64,000 nt of DNA from Ehretia macrophylla (taxonomy: Eukaryota; Streptophyta; Magnoliopsida; Boraginales; Ehretiaceae): contig CM075771.1 of assembly GCA_037974665.1 (NCBI GenBank), positions 17,643,425-17,707,424 of the forward strand. Reading direction: 5' to 3'. The notes under the pieces are model-generated. The model searched no databases. It saw only the letters and a program-made list of their open reading frames with translations, and was not told where the DNA came from. Positions 10,970-21,324 of this stretch are shown piece after piece. How positions within the stretch are numbered: position 1 is the stretch's first letter; each line of letters starts with the position of its first letter. A program made the translations under genes and the position numbers.

Positions 10970-13900
10970 AAACCAGCTGGTAGAGGCAAGACTCCAGTTC
11001 CTAGAGTTCAGGCCCAAGCTTATGCTATTGAGTGCGATGAGCTTCCTGAGGAGACCGCTGTTGTTGAAGGTACATTCTTGATACTGAATCAACCTGTTAG
11101 GGTGCTAATTGATCCAGGTGCTACTCATTCATTTATTACTCCCTTATGTGTGCAACGTGTGAAACTAAGACTTGTATGTTTGCCTTACGAAGTAGAAGTT
11201 GGTACTCCAATGGGTTCTAAACTTGTTACTCGCTCAGCTTGTAAAGCATGTAAAATTCAAATTAAAGATAGGGAATTCTTAGCCAATCTTATTGTATTAC
11301 CCTTTCCAGGCTATGAAGTCATCTTAGGGATGGACTGGTTGGCAAAGCATCATGCCCCAACTAGATTGCCGGACGAAGATTGTAACATTCTAGATACCTG
11401 GTCAACCAATATTGGAGGTAATGGGTCGAAGAGACTTCACCGGGAGTTCCATCATTTCATCTACGAAAGCAGTGAAGTCCTTGAGAAAAGGATGTAGTGG
11501 ATACTTAGCTTACCTCATCAACAAGCCGTCGGACAAAGCTAAGTTGGAGGAGATGCCAGTGATTAAAGATTATGCGGATGTGTTTCCAGAAGAATTGCCC
11601 GGTTTACCCCCAAATCGGGAGATCGAGTTCATCATAGAATTACTGCCTGGCACCCAGCCGATATCTAAAGCTCCCTATCGTATGGCACCAGCCGAGCTAC
11701 AAGAACTGAAGGACCAATTGCAAGGATTGTTGAAGAAGGGTTTTGTTCAACCAAGCTCTTCTTTGTGGGGCACGCTAGTCCTATTTGTAAAGAAGAAAGA
11801 CGGAACGTTGAGGCTATACATCGATTACCGAGGATTAAACCAAGTGACCGTCAAGAATAAATACCCACTTCCACTGATCGACGAGTTGTTTGATCAACTT
11901 CAGGGAGCCAATGTGTATTCGAAGCTCGACTTGAGGTAAGGGTACTATCAGTTGCGATCAAAAAGGAGGATGTGCCTAAAACGGCTTTTAGGATGAGATA
12001 TGGGCATTATGAATATGTGGTGATGCCATTTGGGCTAACTAACGCCCCTACAGCTTTTATGGACTTGATGCATAGGGTGTTTCAACCCTACTTGGACCAA
12101 TTTGTGGTGATGTTTATCGATGATATTTTGGTATACTCAAAAAAAGAGGCTGAGCATGAACAACATCTGCGATTGGTATTGCAGAAACTTCGAGAGCATC
12201 AATTGTATGCGAAGTTTAGCAAATGCGAATTTTGGTTGCAGTAGATTGCATTTTTGGGGCACATCATATCCCAAGAGGGAATAGCGGTAGATCCAGCAAA
12301 GATAGAAGCGGTGATGTCTTGGAAGAAGCCGAAAAATGTTACGGAGGTTCGGGGTTTTCTTGGTCTAGCCGGCTATTACCGGAGGTTCGTGAAGGATTTC
12401 TCAAAGATCGCAGGACCGCTTACAAAGCTCACTCAAAAGAAAACAAAGTTTGTGTGGGACAACAAGTGTGAGAACAGCTTCCAAGAATTGAAGAAAAGAT
12501 TGACTACCGCACCTGTTCTTGCATTGCCTGAAGGGAGTCAAGGTTTTGTAATCTATAGCGATGCTTCGAAGGAAGGACTGGGTTGTGTGTTGATGCAAAA
12601 TGGTAGAGTGATTGCGTATGCCTCTAGGAAACCGAAGCCGTATGAATTGAACTACCCGACGCATGATTTGGAGTTAGCGGCTATTGTGTTTGCACTCAAG
12701 AAATGGAGGCACTATCTGTGGGGTAACAAGTTTGAGGTGTTTACTGATCACAAGAGCTTGAAATACTTGTTCTCACAAAAAGAGTTGAACATGAGGCAAA
12801 GACGGTGGATGGAGCTTTTGGATGATTATAACTGCACAATCAATTATGTGCCCAGTAAAGCAAATGTAGTTGCAGATGCCTTAAGTCGGAAAGCGAGCAT
12901 GGCAAAACTAGAAGTTAAGGTGCAGGAGTTGTTAAAGGAAGCATTTTTGTGGAAACCACAATTGACTCAAAAAAGGTTACTATTTGCCACTACACAAGTT
13001 CAATCGACCTTGTTGTCTGAATTGCGAGAGGCTCAACAGAAGGACCAACAGTTTCAGAAGATTAAAGAAAGCAACACAGATTTCAAGTTTCATGATGATG
13101 GTATTTGGAGGTTCAGGAATCGAATTTGTGTTCCTAATGATCCAGAGTTGAAAAAGAAGATTTTTGAAGAAGCCCATAACTCAAGATACACTATTCACCC
13201 CGGCGGAACAAAGATGCACTGGGATTTAAAGCAACACTATTGGTAGAATAACATGAAGAGGGAGATCGCAGAATTTGTGGCATGGTGTTTGACTTGCCAG
13301 AGAGTCAAAGCAGAACATCAACGACCAGCAGGTTTACTTTAGCCATTGGAAATTCCTCAATAGAAATGGGAACACATAACCATGGACTTTGTCATGGACC
13401 TGCCCAGGTCACAAAAGGGTCATGATGCCGTTTGGGTCATAGTGGATAGATTGACTAAGTCAGCACACTTCTTACCGATGAACAAGGAGGATAGTCCTGA
13501 GAAATTGGGAGATATGTATGTGGCGGATATTGTAAGGTTGCACGGGATGCCTGTGAGTATTGTGTCGGATAGGGATCCTCGTTTTACTTCCCGATTTTGG
13601 AAGAGATTGCAAGAAGCTTTGGGAACGAAGTTGAGTTTTAGCACGGCTTATCACCCTCAGACTGATGGACAATCTGAGAAAACTATTCAGATTCTGGAGG
13701 ATATGTTGAGGGCGTGTGTTTTAGACTTTGGAAAAGGTTGGGAGAAATATATGCCTTTAGCAGAGTTCGCTTATAATAATAGTTATCAGGCCACTATCGG
13801 GATGGCCCCATTTGAGGCGTTGTATGGACGTAAGTGTCGATCCCCGATTTACTGGGATGAAGTAGGTGAGACGAAGACTTTTGACCCGACCCTTCTACCT

Positions 13901-14433
13901 GAACTTATGAAGACTGTTGATAATGTCCACCTCATCCGAAAACGGATGCTTACCGCCCAAAGCAGGCAGAAAAGTTATGCAGACCGACGGAGACGGAGTC
14001 TAGAGTTTGAGGTCGGCGACAAGGTGTTCTTGAAGATATCACCTCGGAGAGGACTGATTAAACACGGCAAGGGTGGAAAGTTGAGCCCGAGGTTTGTAGG
14101 ACCATTTGAGATAATTGAGAAGGTTGGCAAATTGGCGTATCGCCTGGAACTACCCCAAAACCTCTCCAATATTCACGATGTTTTTCATGTTTCAATGCTA
14201 CGGAAGTATCATCCTAATCCATCGCATATCTTGAAGCCAGAGCCGTTGCAGCTTCCGGAGAACTTGTCTTATGAAGAGAAGCCCATTCGGATCCTAGACC
14301 AGCAAGATCGGGAGTTGCGTAACAAATCTATACCGATGGTGAAAGTGTTGTGGAATCACTATGGAGTTGAAGAAACGACGTGGGAAAGGCGAGACTAGAT
14401 GGAGCAGCAGTATCCAGCATTATTTGAAAGGTA
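10970..14433 (+). pseudogene. pol: pol region of element A, first copy (protease-RT-RNase H-integrase-chromodomain, fossil)
   Basis: Domains in order: aspartic protease with [10 protein letters not shown] near 11105; reverse transcriptase from [13 protein letters not shown] (about 11566) through KKKDGTLRL to the catalytic FIDDILVYS box (12114-12140); RNase H with [11 protein letters not shown] (about 12553) and [10 protein letters not shown]; integrase with an HHCC zinc region (about 13170-13315), the core with [15 protein letters not shown] and [10 protein letters not shown] (13382-13680), and a [20 protein letters not shown] module. The C-terminal chromodomain (about 14287-14433) has [21 protein letters not shown] and TWERRD. 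RT before integrase plus a terminal chromodomain marks a chromovirus; the chromodomain and long LTRs point to Tekay/Del. It is broken at several points and cannot be active as it stands. Confidence 0.92.
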
Positions 14434-14461
14434 ATATTGAATTTCGGGATGAAATTCTTTT

Positions 14462-14474
14462 AAGGAAGGGAAGA
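14462..14474 (+). promoter_or_regulatory. Polypurine tract of element A
   Basis: AAGGAAGGGAAGA lies immediately before the LTR start TGTGAGGCCC at 14475. A purine run at this place primes plus-strand synthesis in LTR retroelements. The other copies here read AAGGAGGGGAGGA at 58381-58393 and, reversed, at 48571-48583. Confidence 0.9.
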
Positions 14475-17400
14475 TGTGAGGCCCGACCTCGATTTACGTG
14501 TGATACCTCATTTCGTGTGTCCTAACCTAGATTTGCGTGCCTTGACCTAAGTTTAAGAGTCGTGTTTCGTTTTGTGCGCTTTGCATTGAATTACGTGCAT
14601 TCATTTAGGGTTGCATGCATTTACTTGGGAAAACGTGCATTCGTCTCGTAGTTCGTGCCTTACCTCGTAATCCGTGCCTTAAACTTAGGAAAGCGTGCCC
14701 GCACGCTAATCAAGAAAGCATCTTACACGAAGCACTAGATCATTAATTAATCCTACAAACTCCACTAACCAATATTAAAATGCTAATTCAACTCACTAGA
14801 AGATGAAATTGCACAAAAAGCTAAACATTCTTATTCTTTATTCCTTATTATTTTGCACATCCCAAACACACAATATAATAATGCTCAAACAAGACAAAAA
14901 AATTCAGATTTGATCAAGTCTTGGCCAACCGTGAGATGGATTTTGTGCTTGCTTTGCATAATTCAAAATTAAACTTAGACAACCTATGACACAAAGCATA
15001 AAAAATATGACTCAAAACCCTACCCAATGCACCAAAATCTCGACCCACTCAATTGCCTATGCTAGACAATTCAAATTATGCTCTTGAAGACACAAAATCC
15101 GAATTTTGTGAAGCCCATAGCCGACACATGCATTCAAGGCATCAAAATTCCTCAAGCTTTTCATTTCTTTCTCACATTCTCCCTTTCTCTCATTCACTCT
15201 CTCTCTCTCGGACTTGGCTGCAATTATAGACTCCATAGCTTATGTTCATCATCCTAAGGTTCATCAAGACATACAAGACACTAAGGAACTCAACCAAGCA
15301 AGCTAGAATGCAAAAAGACATACATGCAAGCTCATAGAGCCTTCATTTCGGCATAGGTATGTTTGATAGCTTCTATTTCATTTTCTTTTTGTTCTAACCA
15401 CATGCACATACTAAGGACATGGTAACTTAGCTAGGAATTAAGAATGTCAAGTCATCTCTCGACCAAGCAAGGAGAAAAGTCGATCTTGTGCATCATCAAG
15501 AGCTTTGTGCATCTTCATTATTGTCTTGCTAAGGTGAGGGCTAAAACTCTTTTGAAAAGCCTTCAAAAACCACATGCATTCCTTTAAATGTCTATTTTTA
15601 TCTCTGTACTTGTGATATATGTGTGTACATAAGCTTTTATAAACATGCATGGCAAGATATTTGGCTAGAGTGTGAGGATAAATGAAATCGCGTATTGGAC
15701 AGTCTTCTGACTTGTTGGTGTGAAGTGATTTTTACCAGGTAAATGATGTTGAAAATGCGTGAAAATTGTCAGGTTACTAGTTTTGCTAGTTTTGAGTATT
15801 TTTCGTAGAAATAGGCCAAAGCCAATTTTGACTCTAAGGTCCCCAAAATGGTAAAACATCGAAAGGTGTCCAAATCTGGAAAATCTGGAAAATGAAGCAG
15901 GTTTTTGGCAGTTCACTGTCCTTATAGAACGAACCAGTTTTGACTTAGTAAATGATATCAAAAATGTATGAAATTTGGTAGGTTGCTATATTTTTCAGTT
16001 TTGGACATTTTTGTCAGAAATATACTAAGGCTAAATCTGACCCTAGGCCCTAAAAAATGACAAGTATTGAAATGTGTACAAATCTGGACAGTTTTGCGTA
16101 GTCTCACGGTTTTGGCTATAACTCTTGAATCCGAACTCCAAATGATGCGAGGTTTGTTTCTGGATTTAGTTAACTCCTTAATATTTAATTTGACATTTTG
16201 TTCACTGGAATTGGAGATTGTTTGCTTGTCTCAATAATTGTGAGAAAACAGTCCATTGCAGTGAGGTTTTCATCTAGTGATATGCTTTGAAAATTATTGT
16301 AACTTCTCTTGTTGTATTAAATGCTTGGGATTGTGGCATTTGGATGTTGTGTGTACTGTTTTGAATACTTGAGGATGTTTAATTAATCGATGCATGGCTT
16401 TGGTTTGATTACTTGTCAACTCGTGGCTTAATCGTACATGTAAGCATGAATTGAAACCCTAGTGACTATGAAAAACTCGCTAAGTATTGATCCTATGGTT
16501 ATCGTGTCTATTTGTGTGATTAGTGGGCTGCCCGTAGTTGTCTTTATAGCACTAAATGTGATTCCAACAATTACATGTTGATAAGTAGACCTTTCTTGCA
16601 CCCGATCCTACGTAGATGTCGTTGCATTTTGTATGACCTTATTATTTGATTGCGTGAACCCCGAAATGAGTTATATGACTTGATTCACATGTGTTACATG
16701 GCTGTCTATTTAATATTCATATAACTCCATGCGTTTTACAAGTGAAATTACATGTCAAACATGCCTCGAGCGTTTACTTGTCAACGTGCGATCTTATAAC
16801 TGCTCGGAGGCAACCTACTTTGTTATCCTCCTAATGTGATATGTTAAATGTTATAAATGTGCATTACATATAAGGTTGCAACCTTTCATTGTGGCATGGT
16901 AGCGTTTCACGCACGCTGGGCGGCATCGGGCTTGCCGGTGCTACCGTGACTACCATGGTCCAATTCCCTCTCTCGCTTGGCATTCCACCCTCGGAGAGTT
17001 GGGTCATAGGTTTTCGGGGTACATCCGGAGTACACCCAAATGGGAGCGATAAGTGGATTATTGAAGTCGGCCGCGATGATTGAAGTCGGCCGCAACAATC
17101 GTATTGAAATCGATATTGGGAGCAAATGCTCACCGTATCCTTGAAATGATTGGTAATTATATCCGTTGCTCAATTTGATTCTTATACTTGCGTACCTTAT
17201 TACTTGTAATACGTGACATGTTTTCAAAAGGGGGTTTTTCATAAGTTAATCAGAAAAAGAGTTTTAAAATGTATTTCTCGTTCCCCCCTCGCTGAGTTAA
17301 TAAGGACTCACCCTCTTTTATCATCTCAGGTGAAGAAGACTAGGAACAGGTACTCGAGGACAACGTGCCTATTGATGACTCCTTGGAATGATTGCTTACC

Positions 17401-18021
17401 CTACGTGGCTTTCTTGACTATGGCCATTTCGTGAAGGATATGTTGCTTGAAGACTATTTCTTATGTTGCTTGTTGTTGTATTGTAAATGACCCCCGTTGT
17501 AATTTGGGATCAAATTTTGGGTTGTACTGATCATAACTAGATAGACACTCCTATGGTCGTTTTTACTATCGCTGCTGGTTAGTATCTATCACAGGCTTAT
17601 GAAGTATCAGGTAAAGGATTAAGTAAAATGAATCTATCCAATCTTAAGCAGGTACTCATTGGTAGGCTAAGATCAACAGATACTTTTGTAACAAGGATTA
17701 ACAAACAAACAAGACACAGTTATCATGCTAGGTTGTTAATCAAACGAGACTTCAAGATAACTAGTAGGCTTTTCGATTGGTGATAAATAATAATCTTAGT
17801 TGGAAATGAATTTGAGATTGAAAGTTTTGAGGTGTTTAGAGAATTAGGTCAAACTAAAGAGTCCAATTACAGCCGTTATACTGCCGGTTTTCTAAAGAAT
17901 TTGTGGAGTTTAGGCTAAACGTTAAGTGTTAAACCTTCATGAACGATTAAGTACATGAAATGACTTGAATGTTTAGATCACTCCCTAGTCTAACCTCAAT
18001 AGGTCGGGTTGGGGCGTGACA
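14475..18021 (+). repeat. Second, shared LTR of element A (subgroup A, 3547 bp)
   Basis: This complete LTR runs from TGTGAGGCCCGACC to GGGGCGTGACA. It is the 3' LTR of the first internal region and the 5' LTR of the second, since a primer-binding site and gag follow it. It shows the uninterrupted form of the LTR whose upstream copy is split by the solo LTR. It carries the 5' minisatellite, a CT-rich tract near 15180-15210, the ~210-bp internal repeats (about 15690-16130) and the stem-loop at 16893-16960. No host gene is seen in it. Confidence 0.94.
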
Positions 18022-18032
18022 CCTTAGAGAAA

Positions 18033-18044
18033 TGGTATCAGGGC
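18033..18044 (+). promoter_or_regulatory. Primer-binding site of the second internal region
   Basis: TGGTATCAGGGC lies 11 bases past the LTR end, the same spacing as at 9657. It resembles the initiator-Met tRNA site closely. It shows that the LTR at 14475-18021 also acts as the 5' LTR of a second unit. Confidence 0.85.
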
Positions 18045-18288
18045 TTAGATTGCTTAAACCAAGTTTAACTCTCGGACAATGGGTAGAAGCCCTAAAGTTA
18101 TTAGGATGACTTGTTTATGTATGATAATGTTAATTGTGCCTTCTATGTTCTATGTGCTTATGTGATTAACATGTCTTAACTGTTTCGAGAATTGTGTGTC
18201 TATATAAAATTGTTTGTTGCATACCTTATACATTAAATTCTTGTTTGTCGTATTCCAATAAATTGTGCATAATAATCAGTGCCTATAG

Positions 18289-19335
18289 ATGGCTGGCCCT
18301 AGTACCCGCAATACTAATAGGAGCGGTGAGCCCCAAGAGACCGGAGATGCTGATCAAACTAATCCCGGCATGGCTATGTTTAATATGATGGATAATGCTA
18401 TGGATTGCGTGTCACGAGTGATGGAACGTCAAGATGCACGTGAAGCAAACAACAACAATAACAGGAATGGTGGTAACAATGGGAAAAACAACAGAATGCG
18501 GGAGTTATTTGACTTTCACCTATCCAAATTCTTCGGGGAAGCTGATGAGGAAAAGGCAGAGGCTTGGCTGTCTGAAATTGAGAGGATTTTCAGGCCACTT
18601 GACTACACCGACGAAGAAAAGGTTGAGTTCGCTGTGTTTCTGTTGCACGGGGATACTGAGCATTGGTGGCACACTGTGGAGGCACTTTGGAAAACTGATC
18701 ATACACCTCGCTTGTAGGGTAATTTCGTTAAGGCATTCAAGGAGAAATACGTACCTGCAATTTCCAGGCAGAGGTAAATTGAGGAATTCATGCACTTGAA
18801 CCAGGGTAACATGACGGTGGCCCAGTATGAGGCTCGTTTTGACCGACTATCCCGCTATGCTCAATACATGGTCAGTACCCCTGAGGCGAAGATGTGGAAA
18901 TTTACGAATGGGTTGAGGCCAAAAATTCATGACCAGTTGGCTTCGCATGACTTCACTACCTATTTTGCTCTCCTTGCGGCTGCCTCCCGAGTTGAGAAGA
19001 GGAAACTTGATAGAGTCGGTTTGAGCCAGCTGAACAAGAAACCATATCAGCCTCCAGGTCAACAGAGGAAATTCCAGAGTCAGAGTCGCAGTCACGGCCA
19101 GAGCCAGAACAGACTAGTTAATAACCATGGCCCGACTAAAGCGCCATCAGCCTCTTCCACCCGCGGATCCACAGGTAGTTCACCTACTACTCAGACTGTC
19201 ACCTGTTCTTACTATAACAGGAAGGGTCACACTGAGGCCCAGTATTGGAGGAAATCGGGATGATAGGTAGGGTGTGGCAGCGATCAACACTAGGTCAAGG
19301 ATTGTCCTAAATGGCAAGGGGGACAAAATCATATT
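18289..19335 (+). pseudogene. gag: gag region of element A, second copy (fossil)
   Basis: It has the same start (MAGPSTRNTNRSGEP), Asn-rich stretch, gag core (WLSEIERIFRPLDYTDEEK), Gln-rich linker and knuckle area (RKGHTEAQ) as the copy at 9923, in the same order and spacing. It differs from that copy by a few percent. It is broken in several places. Confidence 0.87.
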
Positions 19336-21319
19336 AAACCAGCTGGTAGAGGCAAGACTCTAGTTCCTAGAGTTCAGGCCCGAGCTTATGCTATTGAGTG
19401 CGGGAGCTTCTTGAGGAGACCGTTGTTGTTGAAGGTCCATTCTTGTTACTGAATCAACCTGTTAGGGTGTTAATTGATCCAGGTGCTACTCAATCATTTA
19501 TTACTCCCTTATGAGTGCAACGTGTGAAACTACGAGTTGTATGCTTGCCTTACGAAGTAGAAGTTGGTACTCCGATGGGTTCTAAACTTGTTACTCGCTC
19601 AGCTTGTAAAGCATGTAAAATCCAAATTAATGATAGGGAATTCTCAGCCAATCTTATTGTATTACCCTTTCGAGACTATGAAGTCATCTTAGAGATGGAT
19701 TGGTTGGCAAAGCATCATGCCCAACTAGATTGCCGGACGAAGATTGTAACATTCCGGATACCTGGTCAACCAATATTAGAGGTAATGGGTCGAAGAGACT
19801 TCACTGGGGGTTCCATCATTTCATCTACGAAAGCAGTGAAGTCCTTGAGAAAAGGATGTAGTGGATACTTAGCTTACCTCATCAACAAGCCGTCAGACAA
19901 AGCTAAGTTAGAGGAGATGCCAGTGATTAAAGATTATGCGGATGTGTTTCCAGAAGAATTGCCCGGTTTACCCCCAAATCGGGAGATCAAGTTCATTATA
20001 GAATTACTATCTGACACCCAGCCGATATCTAAAGCTCCCTATCGTATGGCACCAGCCGACCTACAAGAACTGAAGGACCAATTGCAAGGATTATTGAAGA
20101 AGGGGTTTGTTCAACCAAGGGCGCGCCAGTCCTATTTGTAAAGAAGAAAGATGGAACGTTGAGGCTATGCATCGATTACCAAGGATTGAACCAAGTAACC
20201 ATCAAGAATAAATACCCACTTCCACTAATCGACGAGTTGTTTGATCAACTTCAGGGAGCCAAAGTGTATTCAAAACTCGACTTGAGGCAAAGGTACTATC
20301 AGTTACGGATCAAAAAGGAGGATGTTCCTAAAACGGCTTTCAGGACGAGATATGGGCATTATGAATATATGGTGATGCCATTTGGGCTAACTAACGCCCC
20401 TGTAGCTTTTATGAACTTGATGCACATGGTGTTTCAACCCTACTTGGACCAATTTGTGGTGATCTTTATGGATGATATTTTGGTATACTCAAAAAATGAG
20501 GCTGAGCATGAACAACATCTGCGATTGGTATTGCAGAAACTTCGAGAGCATCAATTGTATGCGAAGTTTAGCAAATACGAATTTTGGTTTCAACAGATTG
20601 CATTTTTGGGGCACATCATATCCCAAGAGGGAATAGCGGTAGATCCAGCAGAGATAGAAGCGGTGATGTCTTGGAAGAAGCCGAAAAATATTACGGAGGT
20701 TCGGAGTTTTCTTGATCTAGCCGGCTATTATCGGAGGTTTGTGAAGGATTTCTCAAAGATCGCAGGACCGCTTACAAAGCTCACTCAAAAGAAAACAAAG
20801 TTTGTGTGGGACAACAAGTGTGAGAACAGCTTCCAAGAATTGAAGAAAAGATTGACTACCGCACCTGTTCTTGCATTGCCTGAAGGGAGTCAAGGTTTTG
20901 TAATCTATAGCGATGCTTCGAAGGAAGGACTGGGTTGTGTGTTGATGCAAAATGGTAGAGTGATTGCGTATGCCACTAGGAAACTAAAGTCGTATGAATT
21001 GAACTACCCGATGCATGATTTGGAGTTAGCGGCTATTGTGTTTGCACTCAAGAAATGGAGGCACTATCTGTGGGGTAACAAGTTCGAGGTGTTTACTGAT
21101 CACAAGAGCTTGAAATACTTGTTCTCACAAAAAGAGTTGAACATGAGGCAAAGACGGTGGATGGAGCTTTTGGATGATTATAACTGCACAATCAATTATG
21201 TGCCTGGTAAAGCAAATGTAGTTGCAGATGCCTTAAGTCGGAAAGCGAGCATGGCAAAACTGGAAGTTAAGGTGCAGGAGTTGTTAGATGAAGCATTTTT
21301 TTGGAAACCACAACTGACT
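19336..21319 (+). pseudogene. pol: Partial pol of element A, second copy (protease-RT-RNase H, fossil)
   Basis: Protease (about 19460-19790, with the D-P-G-A-T motif area), reverse transcriptase (about 19935-20620, with [24 protein letters not shown] and DDILVYS) and RNase H (about 20898-21265, [11 protein letters not shown] and [10 protein letters not shown]) are present. The element ends in the stretch between RNase H and integrase and joins satellite at 21319/21320. No integrase, chromodomain, polypurine tract or third LTR follows. It is broken elsewhere too. Confidence 0.9.
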
Positions 21320-21324
21320 CACGC
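21320..21324. repeat. Right target-site duplication candidate of element A (CACGC)
   Basis: This is the first five satellite bases after element A, identical to 2536-2540. The next TAACTTTT landmark follows at 21420, exactly the 100 bp expected if no satellite was lost or gained. The first two bases (CA) could also belong to the retroelement, so the exact junction is ambiguous by two bases. Confidence 0.75.

Larger units (their letters stand above)
2541..21319 (+). mobile_element. Composite Tekay/Del-like Ty3/gypsy element A (LTR-internal-LTR-partial internal), fossil
   Basis: This chromovirus-type LTR retrotransposon is inserted in the satellite. Parts in order: first LTR 2541-9645 (split by a solo LTR), internal region 9646-14474 with gag and a full set of pol domains, a second full LTR 14475-18021, and a second internal region 18022-21319 with gag, protease, reverse transcriptase and RNase H. 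The second internal region stops before the integrase and meets satellite directly. The satellite resumes in exactly the register it left, and CACGC stands at both edges (2536-2540 and 21320-21324), as a 5-bp target duplication would. Coding regions are broken: roughly six to eight breaks in the first internal region and about five or more in the second. The two LTRs look about 3% diverged over most of their length and nearer 10% in the CpG-rich first 230 bp. That suggests an age of a million years or more. Confidence 0.93.
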
